In this document: piece by piece, positions 43,146 to 50,645 of the stretch
Numbering within the stretch: position 1 is the stretch's first letter
Layout of the letters: each line of letters starts with the position of its first letter
Assembly (NCBI GenBank): GCA_963700925.1
Contig: OY969553.1
Span: 1,054,001 to 1,118,000, forward strand
From: CAWJMD01 sp963700925
Lineage (GTDB): Bacteria > Actinomycetota > Actinomycetes > Actinomycetales > CAWJMD01
Direction: 5' to 3'
Length of the DNA: 64,000 nt
Program-made: the position numbers and the translations under genes
The notes under the pieces: model-generated
The model's input: only the letters and a program-made list of their open reading frames with translations
Databases searched by the model: none
Told to the model about the DNA's origin: nothing

Positions 43146-43904
43146 ATGTTCACGATCGCGCACGTCAGCGACACCCATGTCGACGGGACGGAGCGCGCCG
43201 CCGCCCGGGTGCGCACCGTGATGTCGTACCTCGACGACTACGCCGCACGTATCGACGTCGTGCTGGTCACCGGCGACATCGCCGACCACGGTCTGGCGGA
43301 CGAGTACCGCGAGGCCCGCGAGCTGCTGGTTGCGCGGCACCCCGTGCTCGTGCTGCCGGGCAACCACGACGCCCGTGGCCCCTTCGCCGAGGAGCTGCTG
43401 CAGACGAGCTGGGACGGCGGCCCGGTGGATGCTGCGCACCTCGTCGGCGACACCCTGTTCGTGCTCTGCGACTCGTCCATCCCCGCGCGCGACGGCGAAC
43501 GGGTCGACCCTGGGCTGGTCGAGGACCGGACCCTGGCGTGGCTGAACCTGACGCTGGCCGGAATGTCACCGCACGAGCGCGCCGTCGTGGCCATGCACCA
43601 CCCGCCGGTCGACGTGCACATTCCGCTGATGGACCCGATCAGGCTCACGAACCCGGACGCTCTGGCCGAGGTGCTGTCGCGGCACTCCAGCGTGGTGGTC
43701 GCCGTGCTGGTCGGTCACGCGCACACCGCGGCGGCGACCACGTTCGCCGGGCTGCCGTTGCTGGTCGCGCCCGGTGTGGCGTCGACGGTCGTGCTGCCGG
43801 GTGAGGCCGGGCCTCGCGTGAACCACGCGATGCCGCCGGGTCTGGCGTTGCATGTCGTCGACGACTCCGGACGCGTGATGACGCACTTCCGGTTCCTGGG
43901 CTGA
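43146..43904 (+). CDS. Calcineurin-like metallophosphoesterase (CpdA-type)
   Basis: A 252-residue dinuclear metal phosphoesterase. All family ligands are visible: AHVSDTHVDG (D-x-H), LVTGDIADHG (GD), LPGNHDARGP (GNHD), VVAMHHPPVDVHI, and VLVGHAHTAAATTF (GH-x-H). The pattern matches cyclic-nucleotide phosphodiesterases CpdA and Rv0805. The cyclic nucleotide or other substrate is not determined. Follows coaA closely and ends at a strong terminator. Confidence 0.9.
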   Translation: MFTIAHVSDTHVDGTERAAARVRTVMSYLDDYAARIDVVLVTGDIADHGLADEYREARELLVARHPVLVLPGNHDARGPFAEELLQTSWDGGPVDAAHLVGDTLFVLCDSSIPARDGERVDPGLVEDRTLAWLNLTLAGMSPHERAVVAMHHPPVDVHIPLMDPIRLTNPDALAEVLSRHSSVVVAVLVGHAHTAAATTFAGLPLLVAPGVASTVVLPGEAGPRVNHAMPPGLALHVVDDSGRVMTHFRFLG

Positions 43905-43924
43905 GCCGTCACGGTGGTGACCCG

Positions 43925-43961
43925 TGAAGACTTCGGTGTCGCCATGACACGGAAGTCTTCA
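43925..43961. terminator. Hairpin terminator after the metallophosphoesterase gene
   Basis: TGAAGACTTCGGTGTC and GACACGGAAGTCTTCA form a 16-position stem with one G-G mismatch around the loop GCCAT, starting 21 bases after the stop. Confidence 0.75.
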
Positions 43962-43978
43962 TGCGTCGTGGCTGGCGT

Positions 43979-44389
43979 GTGAGCTTGCCCGGTTCACTGA
44001 CCCCAGCTCGCGTCATCCTCTGGTGGTTCGGTTGGTCAGCAGTCGGAGCGGTCGTCATAGCCCTACCGGACAACGACGTCCGCGTGCTGACCATCAGCGA
44101 CACCCATGGCCCGGCGGCGCTCGACCTCGTGGGTGTAGGGCTCGCGCTGCTCGGGTGGGCACCCGTGGTCTGGTGCCTTGTCCGCAGCAGACCGTCACCG
44201 CTGGTCGGCGGCGTGGCTGTGGCAGTGGCGGTCGTATCGCTGCTGGCGCTGGCCATCACCCTCGGACTCGACCTGGGTTTGTACTGGCTCGCGCCCTGCG
44301 CTGCTCTCGTCGCGGTGCAGCTGTTCGTGCTACTGCTTAGTCAGCCGCCGGCTCGCGGCGGTGCGGCGGAGGGAGATGCTGGTGTCTGA
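43979..44389 (+). CDS. Hypothetical membrane protein with four helices
   Basis: A 136-residue protein made of four hydrophobic segments: ARVILWWFGWSAVGAVVIAL, LDLVGVGLALLGWAPVVWCL, VGGVAVAVAVVSLLALAITL and GLYWLAPCAALVAVQLFVLL. No family recognised. GTG 43979 is chosen because the ATG at 43961 lies in the terminator stem. Its stop overlaps the dodecin start by 8 bases, so expression may be coupled. Confidence 0.55.
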   Translation: MSLPGSLTPARVILWWFGWSAVGAVVIALPDNDVRVLTISDTHGPAALDLVGVGLALLGWAPVVWCLVRSRPSPLVGGVAVAVAVVSLLALAITLGLDLGLYWLAPCAALVAVQLFVLLLSQPPARGGAAEGDAGV

Positions 44390-44597
44390 TCACGTGTACC
44401 GGGTCATCGAGGTTGTCGGGTCTTCACCGGAGAGCGTGGACGCGGCGATCCGCAACGGCATCGCGCGGGTGGCTCAGACGACGCGCAACCTGGACTGGTT
44501 CGAGGTGACCGAGATCCGTGGCCACCTCGAGGACAACGCTCTCGGTCACTTCCAGGTCGGGCTCAAGGTCGGCTTCCGCATCGACGACGCGAACTAG
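44382..44597 (+). CDS. Dodecin (flavin/CoA-binding protein)
   Basis: A 71-residue dodecin: VYRVIEVVGSSPESVDAAIR, ARVAQTTRNLDWFEVTEIRG and GHFQVGLKVGFRID. The Trp in LDWFEV stacks on flavin in the hollow dodecamer, which buffers free FMN/FAD and CoA. GTG 44382 is favoured by AGGGAG about 6 bases upstream; ATG 44376 is the alternative. Confidence 0.92.
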   Translation: MSDHVYRVIEVVGSSPESVDAAIRNGIARVAQTTRNLDWFEVTEIRGHLEDNALGHFQVGLKVGFRIDDAN

Positions 44598-44667
44598 CCG
44601 GTTCGAGCGGGGACCCGGGGCAGCCCATGAAGGCGTCTGCGGCCCAGCGGATCTCGGCCGCGGCCGC

Positions 44668-45360
44668 TCAGGCCGGCTGACGGTCGCGCACGCCGGCAGG
44701 AGCGTCGAGGACAGCGTCACGGGCCGCAGCGAAGCCGACCACGAGCAGCCAGAGGCTGTACGCGAGGATCTCGACCCGGGTGGGCCATCCCACCGGCACG
44801 TCGGGCCCGAACGTTCCGCCGTGCTGTGCGGCCAGACTGCCGACGATCGCCACCGAGCCCACAAACGCGACCAGGGCTGCCGCAGTGACGACGGCCAGCC
44901 CGATGCTCGGCCGGTCCGAGCGCCGGCGGTGGCGCACCAGCTTCCACCCGACCATCGCGATGGCGACCGGCATGGCCAGCCCCAGCGTCCCGCCGATGCT
45001 GTGAACCGTGCCGGTCACCGTGGCGGCGTCCGGGGGCGTGGTGATGGGGTCGGTCACGAACGCCGCGCCGATGACCAGTCCCGTGGCACTGACGACGAGC
45101 GCAGCTCGCGCCACCCAACCGCTCCCGCCTCCCAGCAGCGGGCGCAGAGCTGCCAAGAGCGCCAGGTAGCCCGCGGCCAGTGACAGGAAGGCAGCGACCA
45201 TGACCCACCCGTGCCGCCCGATGGCGTACTCGCTGATGAACCGCCATGACGGGTCCAGCTCGGGCTTGATGACGTGCAGTGTCAGCAGGAGAACGACGAA
45301 GAGCGCGGCCCCACCAACAGCGATCTGGGCGGGGGCGACGCGCCTCGGGAGCTCGGACAT
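44668..45360 (-). CDS. DUF998 family membrane protein
   Basis: A 230-residue polytopic protein with about six helices and the DUF998 pattern: HVIKPELDPSWRFISEYAIG after helix 1, the GRHGWVMVAAFLSLAAGYLA helix, TDPITTPPDAATVTGTVHSI and GGTLGLAMPVAIAMVGWKLV. Function of the family is unknown. Divergent from the SnoaL-tailed sigma gene with 124 bases between them, so common control is possible. Confidence 0.85.
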   Translation of the reverse strand: MSELPRRVAPAQIAVGGAALFVVLLLTLHVIKPELDPSWRFISEYAIGRHGWVMVAAFLSLAAGYLALLAALRPLLGGGSGWVARAALVVSATGLVIGAAFVTDPITTPPDAATVTGTVHSIGGTLGLAMPVAIAMVGWKLVRHRRRSDRPSIGLAVVTAAALVAFVGSVAIVGSLAAQHGGTFGPDVPVGWPTRVEILAYSLWLLVVGFAAARDAVLDAPAGVRDRQPA

Positions 45361-45446
45361 GGCGATTCCTTTCTCTGGTGGCCCAAGCCGCCGAAGCGGC
45401 AGGGTCCTCTGGGTGATGCACGTTGAGACGGGTGCGCCCCGGAAAA

Positions 45447-45473
45447 GGAATCGTCTGGGTGGCGGACGCCGTT
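45447..45473 (+). promoter_or_regulatory. Candidate ECF-type promoter before the sigma gene
   Basis: GGAAT (45447-45451), 18 bases, CGTT (45470-45473): resembles the GGAAC-N16/17-CGTT box of ECF sigma factors, just upstream of the start at 45485. It suggests self-activation with a very short or absent leader. Spacing is one longer than usual. Confidence 0.3.
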
Positions 45474-45484
45474 AGCGTGTGCCA

Positions 45485-46477
45485 ATGACCGAGCTGGTCG
45501 AAGCGGCGCGGGCCGGAGACGAGGACGCCTTCAGCCAGCTCGTGCGCCGCCACGAACGGGAGCTTCAGGTCCACTGCTACCGGATGCTGGGCTCGTTCAC
45601 CGAGTCGGAGGACCTCGTCCAAGAGACGTTCCTGAGAGCCTGGCGTGGACTCGACGGGTTCGAGGGCAGGTCGAGCGTGAGGGCGTGGCTCTACAGGATC
45701 GCCACGAACGCCTGCCTCGACGTACTCGCGCAGCGCCGACAGCGCGTCATGCCGTACGACGTCGTGCCCGCGTCCACCCCGGACGCGCCGTCCTTCGCAA
45801 GCGGCGAAAACGCTTGGGTAGAGCCGTATCCCGAGCATCTCCTCGCCAGCCGCGCTGACCACCCTGAGGACGCGGTGATCTCCCGCGAGACCATCGAGCT
45901 CGCCTTCCTCGCAGCCATCCAGCACCTGCCGCCGCGGCAACGGGCCGTCCTGGTGTTCCGTGACGTCCTCGGCTGGCCCGCCAAGGACACGGCCGAGCTG
46001 CTCGACATGACGGAGACGGGCGTCAAGAGCATGCTTCAGCGGGCGCGGCCGGCGCTGCGCCGGCATCTGCCGGCCCGCCGTGACGACTGGACACCGGACG
46101 AGGACCCCGGCGTCGTCGAGCGTGTGATCCTGCAGCGCTACGTAGAGGCCCACGAGAGCGACGACGTGCGGGCTCTCGCCGACCTGCTGCTCGAGGACGT
46201 GCGGGTGTCGTACCCCCAGATGGGGATGTGGTGTGCAGGGCGAGAGGACTTCGTCGTCGGAAGTCGAAAGTTCGCCCCGCCGGGCGAGTACAGGCTCGTT
46301 GCCACCCGCGCCAACCACCAGCCTGCGGTGGCGATCTACCTCAAGCCGCCGGGCGGCGCCGACTTCCAGCTCACGGCGCTCGAACTGCTCCGCCTCGAGA
46401 ACGGGCGCATCGCGGAGATCGTCGACTTCGACCTGCCCCACCTGAGTGCGGCCTTCGGCCTACTGCTGGGCCCCTAG
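45485..46477 (+). CDS. ECF sigma factor with C-terminal SnoaL-like domain (SigG-type)
   Basis: A 330-residue sigma factor: region 2 (FSQLVRRHERELQVHCYRML, TESEDLVQETFLRAWRGLDG, VRAWLYRIATNACLDVLAQR), region 4 (LPPRQRAVLVFRDVLGWPAK, LLDMTETGVKSMLQRARPAL), then about 110 residues of SnoaL/NTF2-like fold (DDVRALADLLLEDVRVSYPQ and LENGRIAEIVDFDL). In this group the fused domain senses or autoinhibits and no separate anti-sigma is needed; none is encoded next to it. ATG 45485. Confidence 0.9.
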   Translation: MTELVEAARAGDEDAFSQLVRRHERELQVHCYRMLGSFTESEDLVQETFLRAWRGLDGFEGRSSVRAWLYRIATNACLDVLAQRRQRVMPYDVVPASTPDAPSFASGENAWVEPYPEHLLASRADHPEDAVISRETIELAFLAAIQHLPPRQRAVLVFRDVLGWPAKDTAELLDMTETGVKSMLQRARPALRRHLPARRDDWTPDEDPGVVERVILQRYVEAHESDDVRALADLLLEDVRVSYPQMGMWCAGREDFVVGSRKFAPPGEYRLVATRANHQPAVAIYLKPPGGADFQLTALELLRLENGRIAEIVDFDLPHLSAAFGLLLGP

Positions 46478-46487
46478 GGTTGGCCTC

Positions 46488-47210
46488 ATGGACGCTGGCG
46501 AGAAGCGAATCGCGTTGCTGATCGATGCCGACAACGCGCCGGCATCGAAGATCGACGTGATCTTGGCGGAGGTTGCGCGCCACGGCGCCGCCAACGTTCG
46601 ACGGGCGTACGGCAACTGGAAGAGTCCCAACCTCAAGCAGTGGGAGGCGACGCTTCACGCGTACGCCATTCGGCCGATCCAGCAGTTCGCCTACAGCAGC
46701 GGCAAGAACGCCTCAGACATGGCCATGGTGATCGACGCGATGGACCTGCTGTATGCACGCACCGTGGACGCCTTCGCCATCGTCTCGAGCGACGCGGACT
46801 TCACACCGCTCGTCATGCGCATCCTGACGGACGGCGTGAAGGTGTACGGCTTCGGGCAGAAGAAGACCCCCGAACCCTTCGTCAATGCCTGTTCACAGTT
46901 CACCTACGTCGAAGGGCTGGTGCAGCCGTCCGCCACACCCGACGAGCCGGCACTGAGGCCCAGCGACCAGAAGAAGCTGCGCGGTGACACCCGCCTGGTA
47001 CAGATGCTCCGCAATGCCGTGGACGCAGCCAGCGGAGACGATGGATGGGCACACCTGGGACAAGTGGGCAGCCAGATCGGCAACCAGGCGTCCTTTGACG
47101 CTCGCAACTACGGCTACCGGAAGCTGAGCGACCTGATCGAGGCCACCGAGCTGTTCGAGGTCAAGAGGCAAGGTCAGATCGTCCTGATCCGGGACAAGCG
47201 AAAGGCGTGA
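46488..47210 (+). CDS. NYN-domain RNase-like protein with OST-HTH/LOTUS domain
   Basis: A 240-residue protein. Residues 1-150 are a NYN (PIN-like) nuclease fold with its acidic residues in VALLIDADNAPASK-like ALLIDADNAPASKIDVI, SDMAMVIDAMDLLYARTVDA and AIVSSDADFTPLVMRILTDG. Residues 165-240 are a winged OST-HTH: RLVQMLRNAVDAASGDDGWA, YRKLSDLIEATELFEVKRQG. The layout suggests RNA binding and cleavage. ATG 46488. Ends just before a perfect terminator and a tandem repeat. Confidence 0.88.
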   Translation: MDAGEKRIALLIDADNAPASKIDVILAEVARHGAANVRRAYGNWKSPNLKQWEATLHAYAIRPIQQFAYSSGKNASDMAMVIDAMDLLYARTVDAFAIVSSDADFTPLVMRILTDGVKVYGFGQKKTPEPFVNACSQFTYVEGLVQPSATPDEPALRPSDQKKLRGDTRLVQMLRNAVDAASGDDGWAHLGQVGSQIGNQASFDARNYGYRKLSDLIEATELFEVKRQGQIVLIRDKRKA

Positions 47211-47222
47211 CCCGCGCAACCA

Positions 47223-47256
47223 AGAAGCCCCGGCCCTCGTAGGGGCCGGGGCTTCT
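47223..47256. terminator. Perfect hairpin terminator between NYN and lsr2 genes
   Basis: AGAAGCCCCGGCCC and GGGCCGGGGCTTCT form a 14-base-pair stem with the loop TCGTAG. It serves the convergent NYN and lsr2 genes. Confidence 0.85.
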
Positions 47257-47304
47257 CGCGCTTCTCTCGCGCTTCTCTCGCGCTTCTCTCGCGCTTCTCT
47301 CGCG
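47257..47304. repeat. 11-bp tandem repeat CGCGCTTCTCT next to the terminator
   Basis: About four copies of CGCGCTTCTCT directly follow the right arm of the terminator, whose end GCTTCTCGCG is a partial unit. Lies 10 bases beyond the lsr2 stop. Confidence 0.9.
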
Positions 47305-47314
47305 AGATGGTCGC

Positions 47315-47656
47315 TCAGTGTGCGGCGCTGTACGCCTCCATGACGGCGTTGCTGACGCGGCCACGGTCGCTCACCTGGTACCCATTGCCCCGCGCCCACT
47401 CGCGCACGCTGTTCAGGTCCGAGCTCGAGCCACCGCGCCGGCCTGAAGCCCTACGCCCGCGCCCACCTGTGGAACCGGACTTCTTGCGGGATGCGGCGAG
47501 GTACTTCGCCAGGGCCTTGCGAAGGGATGCGGCCTCGGTGCCGGTCAGGTCGATCTCGTAAGTGGTGCCATCGAGCCCCCACGTCACCCGCTCCATACCA
47601 TCCGCTTGCTTTTGTGAGAGGTCCGAGACGAGCTCCACCGTGATCTTTTCTGCCAT
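47315..47656 (-). CDS. lsr2: Lsr2 nucleoid-associated xenogeneic silencer
   Basis: A 113-residue Lsr2: N-terminal dimerisation/oligomerisation domain (KITVELVSDLSQKQADGMER, TWGLDGTTYEIDLTGTEAAS), a Gly/Arg/Ser linker, and the AT-hook-like C-terminal domain (NSVREWARGNGYQVSDRGRV) with the R-G-R minor-groove motif. It bridges and silences AT-rich DNA. ATG 47656 follows CAGGAAG. Single gene. Confidence 0.95.
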   Translation of the reverse strand: MAEKITVELVSDLSQKQADGMERVTWGLDGTTYEIDLTGTEAASLRKALAKYLAASRKKSGSTGGRGRRASGRRGGSSSDLNSVREWARGNGYQVSDRGRVSNAVMEAYSAAH

Positions 47657-47818
47657 CTTCCTGAGTCCCTTCACGTCCGTGATTCCTACCTGTCCTCGTG
47701 AACATAGAGGCTGCAGGCACTCTTTCCAAACCGTGCGGGGCTCAAAGCGGACAATTTTCTGGAGGACGAGAAGGCGCATCCTGACGTCTCATTGTCGGGC
47801 CCACTGCGGAGACGCGGT

Positions 47819-48502
47819 TCAGGCGTTCTCGCTGAGCGCCTGCCTCAGCCACTCCTCGACACCGGCCACATGAACGGTGGCCCAGGAGCGAGCGGCTTCC
47901 GGGTCGCGCGAGGCAAGAGCACGCTGGATGGCATGGTGCTCGGCGAGAGTCCGCTGCAGGGCTCCCTCCTGGGTGATCGCGCGCCAGGATCGGGCTCGCT
48001 GGGTGCGGCTCGACAGGGTCTCGAGGAGGGAGCAGAGCAGGGGGTTTCCGGACGCGGCGGCGATACGGCTGTGGAACTCAACGTCATTGGCGACGAGCGT
48101 CTCCACGTCGGGGTCGTCTGGCAGCGTTTCCAGCAGTCTCGAAAGCTCCGTGATGTCCTCGTCCGACATGGCGATCGCAGCGATCGCCGCCGCTGCGGGC
48201 TCGAGGATCTTCCGCACTGCGAGGAACTGCAGAACGCTGTCGTCGCGGTGGAAGTCGACGACGAACCCCATGGCATCCATCAACATGCCGGGCTCGAGGC
48301 TCGTGACGTAGGTGCCGTCGCCCTGGCGCACCGTGAGCACCTTGATGAGCGTCAGCGCCTTGACCGCCTCGCGAAGTGAGCTGCGGGACAGGCCGAGTCG
48401 GTCGGCGAGGTCGGCCTCACGGGGAAGCCGGTCCCCGGGCCGCAGCTCACCGACGACGATCATCTGCTTGATCGCCTCGATCGCGTCGTCGGTCACGGCC
48501 AC
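47819..48502 (-). CDS. GntR/FadR-family regulator of the fucose cluster
   Basis: A 227-residue regulator: GntR winged helix (QMIVVGELRPGDRLPREADL, RLGLSRSSLREAVKALTLIK, VRQGDGTYVT) and an FCD ligand domain with metal-binding pattern (VANDVEFHSRIAAASGNPLL, AEHHAIQRALASRDPEAARS). Last gene of the minus-strand fucose operon, 3 bases after the mutarotase stop. Probably represses both arms of the cluster and releases on a pathway acid or lactone; operator candidate at 50587-50597. Confidence 0.88.
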   Translation of the reverse strand: MAVTDDAIEAIKQMIVVGELRPGDRLPREADLADRLGLSRSSLREAVKALTLIKVLTVRQGDGTYVTSLEPGMLMDAMGFVVDFHRDDSVLQFLAVRKILEPAAAAIAAIAMSDEDITELSRLLETLPDDPDVETLVANDVEFHSRIAAASGNPLLCSLLETLSSRTQRARSWRAITQEGALQRTLAEHHAIQRALASRDPEAARSWATVHVAGVEEWLRQALSENA

Positions 48503-48505
48503 GGC

Positions 48506-48844
48506 TCAGTCCGCCCTCTCGCTCGACGCCTGACGCGCGAGGCTCCAGAGGAACGCGATGCCGGAGTCGCCGCCCTCATAGCTGTCGGCGACGTCGAAGA
48601 GCGGCCCCACCTGCTGCTGCCACGCGACGTTCGCCGGGTGGTCGCGCAGCGCTGCCCGCATCGCCTGGTAGTCGTCGACCTCGACCAGATGGAACACGTG
48701 TTGCCCGTCCCGCCAGATGCGCCAGTCGCTGACACCGTTCTCGCGCAGGGCATCCACCACTTCGCGGGGAATGCTGCGATGCAGCGCGTCGTACTCGTGC
48801 TCCCGTCCGACCTTGAGCACGGTGTGCAGTGCCACGGTTGCCAC
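48506..48844 (-). CDS. L-rhamnose/L-fucose mutarotase-like protein (DUF718)
   Basis: A 112-residue ferredoxin-like protein of the rhamnose mutarotase family: GREHEYDALHRSIPREVVDA with the catalytic His, SDWRIWRDGQHVFHLVEVDD, and NVAWQQQVGPLFDVAD. It interconverts sugar anomers before dehydrogenation. In this setting L-fucose is the likely sugar. GTG 48844. Confidence 0.85.
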   Translation of the reverse strand: MATVALHTVLKVGREHEYDALHRSIPREVVDALRENGVSDWRIWRDGQHVFHLVEVDDYQAMRAALRDHPANVAWQQQVGPLFDVADSYEGGDSGIAFLWSLARQASSERAD

Positions 48845-48847
48845 GGC

Positions 48848-49609
48848 TCACGAACCTTCGACTGGGCGGAGACGCAGGTTCTGCATTCCGCCGTCGACGG
48901 CGAGACCGATGCCCGTAGTGGAGGCGGACAGGGGGCTCGCCAGGTAGGCGACTGCTGTCGCGACCTCATGGGCGTCGACGAGGCGGCCGTGTGGCTGACG
49001 GGCGTTGAGTGCCGCTCGCTCCGCAGCCGGATCGTCCGCGGCGGCGAGAAGCCTGTCGATCCAAGGGGTGTCGGCGGTTCCCGGATTCACGCAGTTGACC
49101 CGGATGCCCTCCCTGACGTGGTCCGCCGCCATCGCACGGGTGAGGGCGAGGACCGCCCCCTTCGTCGCGCTGTACAGCGCCCGTTGCGGGAGACCGGCTG
49201 TGGCGGCGATGGATCCCGTGTTGACGATGGACGCGGACGGGGAGCGCCGTAGGTGGGGCAAGGCTGCCCGGCTCATGCGGACCATGCCGATCACGTTGAC
49301 GTCGAAGACTCGTTGCCACTCTGCGTCGTCGTTGGCATCCACTGCCCCCTGCGCACCGATGCCGGCGTTGTTCACCAGGACGTCGAGCCGTCCGAACTCC
49401 TCGAGGACGCGATCCACGGCAGACACGACAGAAGCGTCGTCAGTGACGTCGCACAGAACGGCGAAGGCGCCCTCGGGGCACCCCACCGGGTCGAGATCGA
49501 GCGCCGCAACACGAGCCCCTCGCTCGAGCAGCTCCTCGACGATCGCGGCGCCCAGGCCGGACCCACCTCCCGTGACGACGGATACCAGCCCGTCGTACTC
49601 GCCGGCCAT
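48848..49609 (-). CDS. SDR, probable 2-keto-3-deoxy-L-fuconate dehydrogenase
   Basis: A 253-residue SDR: SVVTGGGSGLGAAIVEELLE, DVLVNNAGIG, INTGSIAATAG-like IVNTGSIAATAGLPQRALYS with Y-x-x-x-K in YSATKGA, and VNCVNPGTADTPWIDRLLAA. The last part matches the C4-dehydrogenase that oxidises 2-keto-3-deoxy-L-fuconate. ATG 49609 shares a base with the FAH stop (TGATG). Substrate from context. Confidence 0.82.
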   Translation of the reverse strand: MAGEYDGLVSVVTGGGSGLGAAIVEELLERGARVAALDLDPVGCPEGAFAVLCDVTDDASVVSAVDRVLEEFGRLDVLVNNAGIGAQGAVDANDDAEWQRVFDVNVIGMVRMSRAALPHLRRSPSASIVNTGSIAATAGLPQRALYSATKGAVLALTRAMAADHVREGIRVNCVNPGTADTPWIDRLLAAADDPAAERAALNARQPHGRLVDAHEVATAVAYLASPLSASTTGIGLAVDGGMQNLRLRPVEGS

Positions 49610-50472
49610 CAGCGGCTCACCTTGGAGAACGGCACCATCTGCTGGCGTTGCCGGCCCAGACCGTCGATCTCCACCTCGACCACGTCACCCGGTGCGAGAT
49701 AGGGGAATCGGCCTGAGAGAGCGACTCCCGCGGGGGTACCGGTGAGGACGAGGTCACCGGGCTCGAGGGCGAGGTACTGGCTCAGGTGATGGATCACGAA
49801 GGCGACGTCGAAGACCTGGTCGGCGGTGGTGGAGTCCTGGCGCGGCTGCTCGTTGACCCAGCTGCGCAGACCGAGGTTCTGGTGCTCGACCTCGTCGGGC
49901 GTGACGAGCCACGGTCCAACGGGGCTGAAGCCGGGGGCACACTTGCCCTTGCTCCACTGACCGCCGGACTGTTCGAGCTGAAAGGTCCTCTCGGACAGGT
50001 CGTTTGCCAGCACGAAGCCGGCAATGTGGGCGAGGCTCTCCGCCGGCGAGTCCAGGTACGAGGTACGCCGGCCGATCACGACCCCCAATTCGACCTCCCA
50101 GTCCGTCTTCGTGCTGTCACGCGGGATCTGCACGTCGTCGTTGGGGCCGACAACCGTGTTCGGCACCTTGAGGAAGATGACCGGACTCTCCGGCGGCGCG
50201 GAGCCGGACTCCGCGGCGTGCGCGGCGTAGTTCATGCCGATGCAGACCACAGCGCTCGGCCTGGCGATGGGCGCGCCGACACGCAGACCGGCGGCGCCTT
50301 CCAGCTGCGGCAGCGACCCGGCGTCCAGGGCGGACGCCACCCGGTCGATCCCACCAGAGGCGAAGAAGTCGGCGTCGAGATCTGCGGTGAGCCCGCCGAT
50401 GTCGAAAGCACTGTCATTCGCCAGCACGACGGGACGTTCTCCGCCGATCGGCCCCAGGCGTGCAAACTTCAT
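49609..50472 (-). CDS. Fumarylacetoacetate hydrolase family; probable 2,4-diketo-3-deoxy-L-fuconate hydrolase
   Basis: A 287-residue FAH-fold enzyme: VVCIGMNYAAHAAESGSAPP, PVIFLKVPNTVVGPND, and metal-binding DWEVELGVVIGRRTSYLD with DLSERTFQLEQSGGQWSKGK and LTGTPAGVALSG. It would cleave 2,4-diketo-3-deoxy-L-fuconate to pyruvate and L-lactate, the last step of the non-phosphorylative route. ATG 50472. First gene of the minus-strand arm. Confidence 0.86.
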   Translation of the reverse strand: MKFARLGPIGGERPVVLANDSAFDIGGLTADLDADFFASGGIDRVASALDAGSLPQLEGAAGLRVGAPIARPSAVVCIGMNYAAHAAESGSAPPESPVIFLKVPNTVVGPNDDVQIPRDSTKTDWEVELGVVIGRRTSYLDSPAESLAHIAGFVLANDLSERTFQLEQSGGQWSKGKCAPGFSPVGPWLVTPDEVEHQNLGLRSWVNEQPRQDSTTADQVFDVAFVIHHLSQYLALEPGDLVLTGTPAGVALSGRFPYLAPGDVVEVEIDGLGRQRQQMVPFSKVSR

Positions 50473-50574
50473 GGACGAGAGCCTCCTTCGGGTAGGTAAC
50501 GCTGCACAGATATCGGACCTCTCGTCAGTTCGAAGGCCGACGTCACGGCCAGGTCACAGCCTCAGGACAACATC

Positions 50575-50604
50575 TTGACTGAGCAAACATCGGATGTCTA
50601 GGGT
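50575..50604 (+). promoter_or_regulatory. Promoter of the fuconate dehydratase operon with an 11-bp palindromic operator
   Basis: TTGACT (50575-50580), 18 bases, TAGGGT (50599-50604). The perfect palindrome ACATC-G-GATGT (50587-50597) lies between the two boxes, where a bound repressor would block polymerase. The encoded GntR/FadR protein is the likely binder. A related ATCGGA lies at 50512-50517 on the other arm's side. Confidence 0.55.
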
Positions 50605-50645
50605 GGCACGACCGTCACCCATGATCGCCCGACGAGGAGCTGCGC

